A DNA stretch of 64,000 bases from NCBI RefSeq assembly GCF_016463975.1, contig NZ_JAEMNX010000024.1, positions 1 to 64,000 of the forward strand, written 5' to 3'. Source of the DNA: Marinomonas transparens (GTDB lineage Bacteria; Pseudomonadota; Gammaproteobacteria; Pseudomonadales; Marinomonadaceae). A program made the translations under genes and the position numbers. Positions 1 through 8,199 of the stretch are shown here, piece after piece (positions within the stretch are counted from its first letter, which is position 1; each line of letters begins with the position of its first letter). The notes under the pieces were generated by a model. The model searched no databases. It was not told the DNA's origin and was given only the letters and a program-made list of their open reading frames with translations.

Positions 1-7
1 AAAATGC

Positions 8-598
8 TCATTTATAACCCATAAACTCTGCTTTTTCGTCTGTTTTTGCCTTGTCTCGGTTTTGCTCATGACTTCGTGCAAAGGTCTCATCTAGTAAGTA
101 CCTTTCTATTTCCTTCAAATGACGTTTCTTGAAACCGACAAAACGAGTGATGATTTTTCCATCTTTGCCTATTAGATAGGAAACAGGCAGGCCCTCTATT
201 TCGTATGCTTGGATTTGTGATTGGGAGGCCTTGGTGAGAATCGGATATTGCACAGGGTATTGCTCAAGGAAGGTTTTAGCGTCTTTGGTGTTTTCATCTA
301 GATTAACGGCGATGATTTCAAAACCCTTGTTGTTAAACTGATTCCGTAATCTATTTAACTGGGGCAGTGATTGCCGACAAGGCGCACACCAGGATGCCCA
401 AAAGTCGAGCAAGGTCACTTTTCCTAAATAGTCGCTTAGAGCTATGTCGGTTTGCTGATGGATTTCCAACCCTTTGATGGGCGGAGCCAGTTTATTGGGT
501 GCTAACGTATTGGCCGCTAGTGTACTGGTAGAAAGTGAGACTGCGAATAATAAGCAGGTAAAAGTGAATCGGAAAGCGAGAATCATGACGTCTTTCAT
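8..598 (-). CDS. TlpA-like periplasmic thioredoxin-family protein
   Basis: A 196-residue protein with an N-terminal hydrophobic signal/anchor (residues about 5-29, ending in an ALA-like cleavage region) and a thioredoxin fold of the TlpA/ResA type. The redox motif WCAPC has its cysteines at residues 71 and 74, and a cis-proline segment (GLPVSYLI) follows. Such proteins act in the periplasm as thiol:disulfide oxidoreductases, often in cytochrome c maturation or protein repair; the specific partner cannot be told here. An in-frame start further upstream would place extra residues before the signal peptide, so I chose the ATG at 598; an ATG four codons inside is also possible. The C-terminal tail is rich in charged residues. 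A decayed copy of this gene's 3' end lies near 56.5 kb on the same strand. Confidence 0.85.
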   Translation of the reverse strand: MKDVMILAFRFTFTCLLFAVSLSTSTLAANTLAPNKLAPPIKGLEIHQQTDIALSDYLGKVTLLDFWASWCAPCRQSLPQLNRLRNQFNNKGFEIIAVNLDENTKDAKTFLEQYPVQYPILTKASQSQIQAYEIEGLPVSYLIGKDGKIITRFVGFKKRHLKEIERYLLDETFARSHEQNRDKAKTDEKAEFMGYK

Positions 599-688
599 GC
601 CGTACAAATCTAATACTATATTTTTTAAATATGACAAATTAATGATATCGATATCTAATTGTTTTTTATTTTACTTTTTTTTTCTAGT

Positions 689-733
689 TTGTCATAAAAC
701 TGACATCAGAATGTCGATGAAATGTCATTTATC
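689..733 (+). promoter_or_regulatory. Tandem Pho boxes (PhoB binding sites)
   Basis: Four consecutive 11-bp units read TGTCATAAAAC, TGACATCAGAA, TGTCGATGAAA and TGTCATTTATC. The first pair (689-707) closely matches the PhoB consensus of two CTGTCAT half-sites 11 bp apart. A weak -10 (TAGAGT, 739-744) follows at the distance expected for PhoB-activated promoters that lack a -35 element. The site lies directly upstream of the alkaline phosphatase gene, which fits phosphate-starvation induction. Confidence 0.8.
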
Positions 734-782
734 CCCGGTAGAGTAGCGAAACTTTCTAAGCGCTCCATTGAGGATGTAAATA

Positions 783-2276
783 ATGAAAATCAATCTAGTT
801 ACTAAGTCGGTTGCCGCAGTTGCTACTGCTGGTGTGATGAGCAGTGTCATGGCCTCTGGTGTAACACAGTCTAATGATCAGTGGTTTAAAGACGGTCAAG
901 CAACGCTTCAGCAAAAACTAAATGCTCCTCGTATTAATGGTATGGCGAAAAACGTGATCTTGTTTGTTGGTGATGGCAATGGTGTCACTTCAAACACAGC
1001 GATTCGTATGTATAAAGGTCAAAAAGAGGGTGGATCAGGTGAAGAGTATGTACTTAGCTACGAACAGTTTCCTCACCTAGCACTAGCGAAGACTTACAAC
1101 ACGAATGCTCAAACACCAGATTCTGCTGGTACAGCAACCGCTTTTCTTACGGGTGTTAAAACCAAAGCGGGCATGCTGAGTGTGGCTTCTAATGTTGACC
1201 GTGGCGATTGCCAGGCTGGGATGAAAAACGAAGTAACCACCATTCTTGAGTTAGCAGAGCAAGCCGGCAAATCAACAGGTGTTGTTTCAACAGCTCGTAT
1301 TACTCATGCAACGCCAGCGGCGGCCTATGCCCATTCTGCAGACCGTAACTACGAAGACGATAGCAAGTTGTCTGCTGAGCAAAAAGCAGCGGGTTGTATC
1401 GATATCGCATCACAAGCAGTAGATTCGAATGTCGATGTGTTGTTTGGTGGCGGTCGTCGTCATTTCATTCCTAAAACAATGAAAGATGGCGAGGGCAAAT
1501 CAGGTAAGCGTACTGACGGCCGTAACCTAACGAAAGAATGGACTAAGAAATACCAGAACGCGTCATACATCTGGAACCAAGCTGGCTTCGATAAGCTTAA
1601 TACAGAAAAAACCGGTCCAGTTTTAGGCTTGTTTAACAGCTCTCACATGGAATACGAAGCGGATCGCGCTAAAGACAAAGGTGGCGAGCCTTCTTTGGCG
1701 GAAATGACAGGTAAAGCAATCGACATTCTGGATAACAACAAGAAAGGGTATTTCTTGTTAGTTGAAGGCGGACGTATTGACCACGCTCACCATGCAGGCA
1801 ACGCAGCGCGCGCTTTAGAAGATGGTTCTGCTTTTGCTGATGCGGTTCAAGCGGCAATGGAAAAAACCTACCAAGAAGATACCCTGATCATTGTAACAGC
1901 CGATCATTCTCATACTTTGACGATGCAAGGCTATGCGAAACGCGGTAACCCAATCTTAGGTTTGAGTGTGGGTGTTGACGGTAAGGGTCATCCTAAAACA
2001 ACGCCTAACCTAGATGATGATGGCAAACCGTTTACAACCCTTAGCTACATCAATGGTCCAGGTGCAGTAAAAGGCGAGCGTGAAGACTTAACGAATGTTG
2101 ATACAACGGATATTGATTACATTCAGCAAGCCTTGTTCCCTAAATCATCTGAATCTCATGCTGGCGAAGACGTAGCGATTTACGCTCGTGGTCCTAAAGC
2201 TTGGTTGATGGATGGTTCTGTAGAGCAAAACTACATCTTCAACGTAATGGGCTACGCATCTGGTCTTGTTAAGTAA
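783..2276 (+). CDS. phoA: Alkaline phosphatase (PhoA superfamily), exported
   Basis: A 497-residue exported alkaline phosphatase that releases inorganic phosphate from phosphomonoesters in the periplasm. It has a signal peptide (residues 1-24, ending VMASG), a metal-binding aspartate in FVGDGNG (D64), and the nucleophile serine in TPDSAGTATAF (S114). The other metal ligands are visible as GRIDHAHHAGN and TADHSHT. A late ESHAGEDV segment supplies the last zinc histidine typical of this family. An SD-like GAGGA stands before the ATG. The gene is monocistronic: tandem Pho boxes precede it and a strong terminator follows. Regulation by PhoB under phosphate limitation is inferred from those boxes. 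Confidence 0.93.
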   Translation: MKINLVTKSVAAVATAGVMSSVMASGVTQSNDQWFKDGQATLQQKLNAPRINGMAKNVILFVGDGNGVTSNTAIRMYKGQKEGGSGEEYVLSYEQFPHLALAKTYNTNAQTPDSAGTATAFLTGVKTKAGMLSVASNVDRGDCQAGMKNEVTTILELAEQAGKSTGVVSTARITHATPAAAYAHSADRNYEDDSKLSAEQKAAGCIDIASQAVDSNVDVLFGGGRRHFIPKTMKDGEGKSGKRTDGRNLTKEWTKKYQNASYIWNQAGFDKLNTEKTGPVLGLFNSSHMEYEADRAKDKGGEPSLAEMTGKAIDILDNNKKGYFLLVEGGRIDHAHHAGNAARALEDGSAFADAVQAAMEKTYQEDTLIIVTADHSHTLTMQGYAKRGNPILGLSVGVDGKGHPKTTPNLDDDGKPFTTLSYINGPGAVKGEREDLTNVDTTDIDYIQQALFPKSSESHAGEDVAIYARGPKAWLMDGSVEQNYIFNVMGYASGLVK

Positions 2277-2297
2277 TTAACAAGTCTAGATAGCTCA

Positions 2298-2328
2298 AGG
2301 GCGCTAACTTAAGGTTGGCGTCCTTTTT
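2298..2328 (+). terminator. Rho-independent terminator of the phosphatase gene
   Basis: An 11-bp stem (AGGGCGCTAAC with GTTGGCGTCCT, two G-T pairs) closes a 5-base loop and is followed by a T run. It ends the phosphatase transcript before the next operon. Confidence 0.85.
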
Positions 2329-2355
2329 CGTTTTAAACTTTTAATGGAATTCTTC

Positions 2356-2769
2356 ATGCGCATTGTATTGCTCTTGTTATGGCTTGGTATGAGCAGTGTT
2401 TCCATGGCGGCGGACAAGCTGCATTTTCGTGATTTGTATGGCCGAGGTGGTGAATTTTCAGAAATGGCTAAACAGAAGCAAGGTCAAACGATTCGTGTTC
2501 GAGGCTACATGGCACCGCCAATCAAAGCCCAAGCCGCCTTCTTTGTGCTAACCAAGATGCCTATGTCCTATTGCCCATTTTGTGAGTCTGAAGCGGATTG
2601 GCCAGCGGATATTATGCTGGTGAAAACCGACGACATTATTGATGTAGTGCCATATAACCAGCCTATCTACGTAACGGGGCAATTAGAAATCGGCACACAG
2701 GTTGATGAAGAAACGGGTTTTTTAAGCAGAGTGCGCTTGGTTCATGCCGAGTTTGAAACCGCAAAATAA
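2356..2769 (+). CDS. Exported DUF3299-like protein, first gene of a probable metal-transport operon
   Basis: A 137-residue protein with a signal peptide (MRIVLLLLWLG to SMAA) and a small OB-like domain (IRVRGYMAPPIKA ... YVTGQLEIG). A CPFC motif sits near the middle (MSYCPFCESEADWP), which may bind metal or be redox active. It resembles DUF3299 proteins that accompany an ABC ATPase and FtsX-like permease in zinc-responsive loci such as P. aeruginosa PA4063-PA4066 (recalled family knowledge, not a search). An in-frame ATG at 2344 has no SD, whereas the ATG at 2356 has a TGGA at usable distance. The function is inferred only from neighbours. Confidence 0.65.
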   Translation: MRIVLLLLWLGMSSVSMAADKLHFRDLYGRGGEFSEMAKQKQGQTIRVRGYMAPPIKAQAAFFVLTKMPMSYCPFCESEADWPADIMLVKTDDIIDVVPYNQPIYVTGQLEIGTQVDEETGFLSRVRLVHAEFETAK

Positions 2770-2794
2770 TCACAGCCGTTTACAAGGAGTCACC

Positions 2795-3463
2795 ATGTTA
2801 ACGCTAAGTAATATTACTGTTGAATTGGATAAACAGCCGATCTTGTCGCTGGGCGATATTGCTCTACCTTATGGGCAACTTAATGTTCTGGCTGGCCCAT
2901 CAGGTGCGGGAAAATCGACTTTTCTACATACGGTTTCTGGTCAACTTAAACTGACTCAAGGCTTAGTGCATTGGCAAGGTCAATCATTATTTGATCTCAA
3001 TGAATCGGCTCGTTCCCAATGGCGAAGTAAAAATGTCGGCTTTATCTTTCAGGACTTTCACCTGATCCCTTCGTTGTCGGCATTGGATAATGTGATCTTG
3101 CAGCACAGCTTTTCCCATTGGCGTATTCCTAACGAGTTGCGCCAGCAAGCCTTGGTCTTGCTTAAGCAGTTTGGTGTTAAAGATGTGCATAAGAATATTG
3201 GTCAATTCTCCCGCGGTGAAAAGCAGCGTATTGCACTGGCCCGCGCTTTGTCAGGTAGTCCTGCGATTATTTTGGCGGATGAGCCTACGGCATCGCTGGA
3301 CAAAGAAAATGCTGAGTTTGTGATTCAGCAACTGAAAGCCCAAGCCGATTTAGGCAAGTTTGTATTAGCGGTTAGCCATGATCCATTGGTGATTGGACAA
3401 GCTAGTCAGATTTTATACTTAGAAAGAGGGGTGATCCAAGATGAATCCATGGATGCTGCTTAA
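2795..3463 (+). CDS. ABC transporter ATP-binding protein (MacB/LolD-like)
   Basis: A 222-residue ATPase with Walker A GPSGAGKST, Q-loop FIFQDFHLIPSL, signature FSRGEKQR and Walker B IILADEPT followed by an H-loop VSHD. This layout is that of the LolD/MacB/FtsE class, which powers FtsX-like permeases rather than classical importers. The start at 2795 is set by a clean AAGGAG 6 bases upstream. The reading frame overlaps the following permease gene by about 23 bases, so the two are translationally coupled. It probably forms a mechanotransmission-type complex with that permease and the exported protein upstream. Confidence 0.9.
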   Translation: MLTLSNITVELDKQPILSLGDIALPYGQLNVLAGPSGAGKSTFLHTVSGQLKLTQGLVHWQGQSLFDLNESARSQWRSKNVGFIFQDFHLIPSLSALDNVILQHSFSHWRIPNELRQQALVLLKQFGVKDVHKNIGQFSRGEKQRIALARALSGSPAIILADEPTASLDKENAEFVIQQLKAQADLGKFVLAVSHDPLVIGQASQILYLERGVIQDESMDAA

Positions 3464-4787
3464 AGCTTGGTATCGTCAATACACTTGGCCTTGTGTGATT
3501 TTTATTGCGCTGTTTAGCGTTGCTTTATCTCTGGGTGTTGCCTTGTTGTCGCAAGAACGGGCGATCAAACAGAGCAGTGCTAACGTGTCTGATCAATTTG
3601 ATTTGATCATAGGTGCGCCGGGCTCCAAGATTGATTTGGTGTTAGATATCGCCTTCTTACAAACGGGTTTTTTAGAAACCGTACCAACCCACGTTTGGCA
3701 TGACTTACTTGATGATGAACGAGTGAAGTGGTTTGCGCCTGTGGTGTTGGGCGATGGCTATGCGGGTAGCCCGATTATTGGCACAACACAGCCTTTGCTT
3801 GCTTCGATATATGGTGAAACAGAGAACTTTCCTAACATTCATTCGGCGTTTGTTGGTGCCAATGTTGAGCTAAAGGCAGGACAGATCTTCCAGCCTCAAC
3901 ATGGCATGTTAGAGAGCAGTGATGAAGATGAAGCGGAAGAGCATACCCACCATGTGGACTATCAAGTGGTTCGTAAGCTTCCTATTACGGGTACGCCCTG
4001 GGATAACGCAATCTTGGTACCTGTTGAAGCGACTTGGGCGGTACATGGGCTAGGTGATGGCCATGCCGAAGATGAGCATGAAGGTCACGAGCATGGTGTA
4101 CACGAAGGGCATGAGCATGAGAAACATGAAGGTCACGAGCATGAAGAACATAAAGGTTATGGCTATGAGGAGCATGAAGAGCACGACCATGAGCGCGAAG
4201 GTCATAACGAAGTCGAGCACCTAGGCACATTCGATGAGCATGATCCTCTTAAACCGGTTTCTGCTTTCATAGTGAAACCTATTACTATTGCCAGTGCCTA
4301 TGGGTTACGTAGTGATTTCAGTAACAATGAAACACAGGGTGTATTCCCAGCAGAAGTCATGGTGACCTTGTATGCCCTAATGGGGGATGCACGAGCCTTG
4401 ATGAGTCAAATAACCTTGATCTGTGAAGCCTTGGTGATGCTGTCATTGGTATTTGGCATTGCTGCCTTGTTTGCCTTGTTTAAACGGGAATTTGCCATCT
4501 TACGAACCATAGGTGCGACGCGCAGCTACTTGCTGTTATCTGTCTGGATGTTTGTATTCAGCTTGATGGCGGTAGGCTTGCTGGTGGGCATGGTATTGGC
4601 CACCTTGGAAGTGCAGTGGATCAGTTACATGCTCAGTAATAAGGTGCAATTCAACATAGAAGCCACATTAGGCGGCAAAGATTGGCTGTTTGCTTTGGCT
4701 GTCCTGTTGGTTGGCAGTGTGCTCGCGCTGCTGCCAGCGCTGTTTGTGTACCGTGTATCAAATGAAAAACTGATGCAATCTATCTAG
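3441..4787 (+). CDS. FtsX-like ABC permease with a histidine-rich periplasmic loop
   Basis: A 448-residue permease with the FtsX/MacB topology: one N-terminal membrane helix (residues about 16-38), a large extracytoplasmic domain, then three C-terminal helices (about 325-445). The unusual part is an insertion at residues 206-270 with 17 histidines interleaved with Glu, Gly and Lys, plus an upstream EEHTHH cluster. Such runs bind zinc or other divalent metals in ZIP and ZnuA-type proteins. The insertion is encoded by partly repeated DNA. Together with the ATPase and exported protein it suggests a zinc- or other metal-responsive system. No convincing Zur box is visible upstream. Whether it moves metal or senses it while acting on a lipid or protein is open. 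Confidence 0.85.
   Translation: MNPWMLLKAWYRQYTWPCVIFIALFSVALSLGVALLSQERAIKQSSANVSDQFDLIIGAPGSKIDLVLDIAFLQTGFLETVPTHVWHDLLDDERVKWFAPVVLGDGYAGSPIIGTTQPLLASIYGETENFPNIHSAFVGANVELKAGQIFQPQHGMLESSDEDEAEEHTHHVDYQVVRKLPITGTPWDNAILVPVEATWAVHGLGDGHAEDEHEGHEHGVHEGHEHEKHEGHEHEEHKGYGYEEHEEHDHEREGHNEVEHLGTFDEHDPLKPVSAFIVKPITIASAYGLRSDFSNNETQGVFPAEVMVTLYALMGDARALMSQITLICEALVMLSLVFGIAALFALFKREFAILRTIGATRSYLLLSVWMFVFSLMAVGLLVGMVLATLEVQWISYMLSNKVQFNIEATLGGKDWLFALAVLLVGSVLALLPALFVYRVSNEKLMQSI
4056..4250 (+). repeat. In-frame degenerate repeat encoding the His-rich loop
   Basis: The 19-bp string CATGAAGGTCACGAGCATG occurs identically at 4077-4095 and 4125-4143, offset by 48 bp (16 codons), within a broader series of related GAG-CAT-GAA units. 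This suggests expansion of the metal-binding loop by slippage or recombination without loss of frame. Confidence 0.8.
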
Positions 4788-4807
4788 ATTGACTCGGCTG
4801 TTTTAAA

Positions 4808-4838
4808 GCGTCGCTCCCGAAAAGGGACGGCGTTTTTT
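4808..4838 (+). terminator. Terminator of the ABC/FtsX operon
   Basis: CGTCG-C-TCCC pairs with GGGACGGCG around a GAAAA loop (one bulged C) and six T follow. It lies 20 bases after the permease stop codon. Confidence 0.8.
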
Positions 4839-4968
4839 CCTAGGACTTAGCGTATTTGTGTAGATGACTTTGTACTAGTGAAATAAGAAAAAGCCCTTTA
4901 GTATCGATGCATAGCTAGTCGAGCATATCGACTATTGCCATTGAGTTAACCTGGAGAGGATTAATCTC

Positions 4969-5562
4969 ATGCCAGAAATAAAATTAAAATGTGCTTGCGG
5001 CAGCGTTCAAGGAACAACGACGAATGTGACCGGTAAATCCGGCACAAGGGTCGTTTGTTGCTGTGATGACTGTCAGTCGTTCGCACATTATTTAGAACAA
5101 GAAAGTGATGCTTCCGAGCAAAAAGTTGATGTTTTAGACCAATATGGCGGCACCGATATCTTTCAAATGCCTATAGCCAGTTTAAAAATCACCCAAGGTA
5201 ATGAGCATGTCTCATGTATGAGGCTCAGCCCTAAAGGCATACATCGTTGGTATGCTAAATGTTGTAATACGCCAATAGGCAACACCATGGACGCTGGTGT
5301 TCCATTTGTTGGTGTGATTCATAACTTCATGGATAACGAGGCAACTAGAGAGGCAGATCTAGGCAAAAGCAGAGGCCATATAATGGTGAAATTTGCTACA
5401 CAGCACGTCCCTGAAAATCTACAAGTCTCGTTTTTTAAGATCACCCTACGAGTGCTTGCTAAGCTGCTTATTTGGAAGTTGAAAGGTCTAAATAAGCCCT
5501 CCGTGTTCTTCAAAGAAAATGGCGACCCAGTTGTTGAGCCGAACGTCCTAACGAAGGGCTGA
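4969..5562 (+). CDS. GFA-like zinc-binding protein (DUF6151-like)
   Basis: A 197-residue protein beginning with a CACG motif and followed by CCCDDCQ and CCNTP, the cysteine pattern of the glutathione-dependent formaldehyde-activating enzyme (GFA/CENP-V) fold, which holds zinc. It is longer at its C-terminus than ordinary GFA proteins, which fits the uncharacterised DUF6151 group as I recall it. A GGAGAGGA precedes the ATG by 8 bases. The gene stands alone between a terminator and a gene-poor stretch, so context adds nothing. The substrate is unknown. Confidence 0.7.
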   Translation: MPEIKLKCACGSVQGTTTNVTGKSGTRVVCCCDDCQSFAHYLEQESDASEQKVDVLDQYGGTDIFQMPIASLKITQGNEHVSCMRLSPKGIHRWYAKCCNTPIGNTMDAGVPFVGVIHNFMDNEATREADLGKSRGHIMVKFATQHVPENLQVSFFKITLRVLAKLLIWKLKGLNKPSVFFKENGDPVVEPNVLTKG

Positions 5563-5629
5563 GTCGCTTTTTCTTGGCAAGTTTTACATTCCAATTATCA
5601 GTAGGATAGCGACAAAACTAGTCACGGTT

Positions 5630-5704
5630 CCTTCCCCTTTTGTCTGTTAAGGGGAAGGCGGAGGATGGGGTGTTCTTTTTGCTCTGCGCATCACCTCCGC
5701 AGAG
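5630..5704. repeat. REP-like pair of palindromes
   Basis: CCTTCCCCTT (5630-5639) and AAGGGGAAGG (5649-5658) form a perfect 10-bp stem with a 9-base loop, followed by GCGGAGGATGGGGTG. A second stem, CTCTGCG (5682-5688) with CGCAGAG (5698-5704), lies 24 bases on. The C/G-rich style resembles extragenic palindromic repeats of many gammaproteobacteria. No other copy is obvious in this window. Confidence 0.5.
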
Positions 5705-5976
5705 TGACGTTTTTTCGGCGCTATTCTTCTAGGTGTGACCGCCTACCCTGTCGAAATGCTCTTCAGCTTCTTTCCAGCAAGACTGCATCACAATCTCATG
5801 GCTACTTCGTTTTAGCTCGAAGGCACTAGCATTAGCTCATTGAATGCTACCATTCTGAATGACTGCTCTAGTCTAAAAGATATGGTTTTTAGTTGTTCGT
5901 AATTTATAAGTGGTACTACGCAGTAGTTTTTTGGTTTGAAAGCCTTTATTTTGGCGGCTTTAGACTTATGGCTGGC

Positions 5977-6171
5977 TTATCCTAATTCTATGGGAGAGCT
6001 AGAGGGCCAAATTAATGAGGGGGTTGAGCGATTAGCATAGGTGCTCGATTTGGGCCAGTCGGCGCCACGCCATCGCTGAGTGTGCTTGGTGTAAAACGAC
6101 TCTTGATGGCTCCGCTCATGTTCGAAATTGTAGTAGCCGCTACCGACTGATTTCCAGCGAAAGAATAGACG
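5977..6171 (-). pseudogene. Possible transposase C-terminal remnant
   Basis: A 65-codon open stretch without a start reads RLFFRWKSVGSGYYNFEHER and then SHQESFYTKHTQRW. The YYNFE-R-HQ pattern recalls the C-terminal end of IS3/IS481-type DDE transposases, where a YNxxRPHxxL motif sits near the stop. The match is short and the rest is unlike a transposase, so this is a weak call. Chance similarity is quite possible. Confidence 0.22.
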
Positions 6172-6358
6172 TCAGAGTGTTCATAATAAATGCTCTATTT
6201 TTTAAGGGAATAAAACACAAGGTTTAAATTGTTCATCATTTACGGAAAATACTACATGGTAGTTTTTGGGCTTTAATGGGTAAATAAAACCTGACTTATT
6301 TTTATCCCCTTAATGCTTATTAAGCCGCTATGCTTCAATAAAAAAGAAGGAGAATGCT

Positions 6359-6799
6359 ATGGCTGAAATTAATCATCGTGTTGGTATCAAGGCTTCAGCA
6401 GAAAGTGTGTATGAGGCATTAACGACCAACGATGGGCTAACGGGATGGTGGACTAACGATGTCTCTGGAGCGGGAGAGGTTGGTTCAACGATTAAGTTTC
6501 GTTTTAATGGTGGCGGCCCAGATTTTACCGTTTCAAAGCTTATCCCCAATAAAACAGTGTGCTGGCAACATTCAGGTAATATGCCAGAAGCATGGATGGG
6601 CACAGAGATTGAATTTCAATTAGACGCTGAAGAAGATCAAACGTTTGTAAGATTTACCCATGCAAACTGGAAAGAATCGACCGATTTTATGGCGCATTGT
6701 AGTACCAAGTGGGCCGTATTCTTACTGAGTCTTAAGGGTGTGTTGGAAACGGGTAAAGGTAAGCCCTTTCCAAATGATGTGCCAATAGATCATTCGTGA
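6359..6799 (+). CDS. SRPBCC/AHSA1-domain protein
   Basis: A 146-residue protein that is almost entirely an activator of Hsp90 ATPase homologue 1-like SRPBCC domain: an N-terminal I-x-A-S-AE-S-VYEALT strand/helix, GWWTN, and a central FRFNGGGPDFTV. This helix-grip fold binds hydrophobic ligands; most bacterial single-domain members have no assigned function. A strong AAGAAGGAG SD precedes the ATG. It is monocistronic, ending at a terminator shared with the convergent TRAP operon. Confidence 0.8.
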   Translation: MAEINHRVGIKASAESVYEALTTNDGLTGWWTNDVSGAGEVGSTIKFRFNGGGPDFTVSKLIPNKTVCWQHSGNMPEAWMGTEIEFQLDAEEDQTFVRFTHANWKESTDFMAHCSTKWAVFLLSLKGVLETGKGKPFPNDVPIDHS

Positions 6800-6830
6800 T
6801 ACGCCAATTACATTAAGTTAGACCAAAAAA

Positions 6831-6866
6831 AGCCAGAGTATTCGTATTGAATACTCTGGCTTTTTA
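6831..6866. terminator. Bidirectional terminator between SRPBCC gene and TRAP operon
   Basis: A perfect 13-bp stem, AGCCAGAGTATTC with GAATACTCTGGCT, closes a 5-base loop and is flanked by A6 on one side and T5 on the other. It can therefore end transcription from both converging genes. Confidence 0.92.
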
Positions 6867-6909
6867 ATATCTTTCTTCGTCATTAATAAAATGACGCGCC
6901 CCTAACTGA

Positions 6910-8187
6910 CTATCGATAGATCAGTGTGGGTAACCACATTGAAATAGCAGGAATAAAGGTCAGTAGCATGAGTACCGAGACTAATGGAATTAAGAATGGT
7001 GCAGTAGCAATTACACATCGCTCAAAGGGGGTTTCTGACACCTTGGCAAGTACGTACAGCACCATACCCACTGGCGGGGTTAGTAACCCTAGCATCAAGT
7101 TAAGGATCAAAATAATGCCGAAGTGCACCGGATCAATGCCTATTTGTATTGCCACTGGCAAGAGCACAGGAACCAAAATGGTGATGGCTGCTATGGTTTC
7201 CATAAAACAACCAATGATTAATACCAGTAAGGTCATGATCAACAGAATCATGATCTTGTTATCGGTAAAAGACAGCAGCTCCTCAGCAAAAAAGGTGGCG
7301 AATTGGTTGGCGGTTAGTATCCAAGCAAAGATGGTCGAGCTGGCAACTATCATTAGAATAGAGGCCGATGTTTCGATGGTTTCTTGTGACACCCTAAGAA
7401 TGTTGTTGAAAGACAAGGTACGATAAACAAACAGTCCTAAAAACATCGCGTAGGCCACCGCAGCCACAGCGGCTTCTGTTGGTGTGAAAACCCCTGTGGT
7501 GATACCGCCGACAATAATAACAGGCGTCATTAAAGGCAGAAAAGCACGTTTAAAGGTGGCCCAGAGCACTTGGAAACTAAAGCGATCATCTTTTGGGTAA
7601 TGACGTATTTTGGCATACCAAGACACCATGGCCATTAAGGCAAAGGCCATCAATAAGCCCGGAATAAGCCCGGCAGCAAACAACTGTCCTATCGATGTAT
7701 CGGCCATGACGCCGTAAATGACCAGAGGTAGTGACGGTGGAATAATTGGGCCGATCGTTGACGATGCAGCGGTAATGCCCACGGAGAAATCTGTGTCATA
7801 GCCGGCATCTTTCATGGCTTTAATTTCTACATTTCCTAAGCCACCCGCATCGGCTACCGCTGCCCCTGACATGCCCGCAAAAATAACACTGGCGCCAACG
7901 TTTACATGGCCTAAACCACCGGGCATCCAGCCGACTAACGAGCGTGCAAAAGCGAAAATACGATTGGTAATACCACCGGTATTCATCAGATGTCCGGCGA
8001 GGATAAAGAAGGGAATGGCAATCAGAGGAAAGCTATTAATACCATTGACCATATTATGCAGCAGCACAATATTAGGAATGCCTTCCATGATAATGAAAAA
8101 TAGCGAGGCTAGACCTAAAGAAACCGCAACAGGTACCCCAACTACTAGTAATGAAAATAGTATGAGGAACATAAATAAGATAGACAT
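6910..8187 (-). CDS. dctM: TRAP transporter large membrane subunit (DctM)
   Basis: A 425-residue polytopic protein with about a dozen hydrophobic helices and the DctM hallmarks: an early LFSLLVVGVPVAVSLG segment, the GINSFPLIAIPFFILAGHLM motif, IGPIIPPSLPLVIYG, and a late LLTPPVGMVLYVL segment. It is the sodium-coupled channel subunit of a tripartite periplasmic importer for an organic acid. The ATG at 8187 follows AAGGA; an upstream TTG two codons earlier is less likely. It is the last gene of the operon dehydrogenase-dehydrogenase-dctP-dctQ-dctM, followed by a bidirectional terminator. The neighbouring sugar-acid dehydrogenases suggest an aldonate or uronate substrate. Confidence 0.92.
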   Translation of the reverse strand: MSILFMFLILFSLLVVGVPVAVSLGLASLFFIIMEGIPNIVLLHNMVNGINSFPLIAIPFFILAGHLMNTGGITNRIFAFARSLVGWMPGGLGHVNVGASVIFAGMSGAAVADAGGLGNVEIKAMKDAGYDTDFSVGITAASSTIGPIIPPSLPLVIYGVMADTSIGQLFAAGLIPGLLMAFALMAMVSWYAKIRHYPKDDRFSFQVLWATFKRAFLPLMTPVIIVGGITTGVFTPTEAAVAAVAYAMFLGLFVYRTLSFNNILRVSQETIETSASILMIVASSTIFAWILTANQFATFFAEELLSFTDNKIMILLIMTLLVLIIGCFMETIAAITILVPVLLPVAIQIGIDPVHFGIILILNLMLGLLTPPVGMVLYVLAKVSETPFERCVIATAPFLIPLVSVLMLLTFIPAISMWLPTLIYR

Positions 8188-8199
8188 AAACAAAAATCC

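Larger units (their letters stand above)
5563..6358. other. Gene-poor stretch with palindromes and possible remnants
   Basis: This 796-base stretch holds no convincing intact gene. It contains two palindromes near its left end, a possible transposase remnant on the minus strand, and two copies of a short motif (ACTAC-N3-GTAGTTTTT) at 5915-5934 and 6251-6270 in direct orientation. The promoter of the downstream SRPBCC gene must lie in its last 100 bases, which are AT-rich. Confidence 0.6.

Noticed and set aside
3985..4230. Open frame on the minus strand opposite the His-rich loop
   Set aside because: It is a histidine-rich mirror frame produced by the repetitive coding DNA of the permease, with no start signal or independent support.
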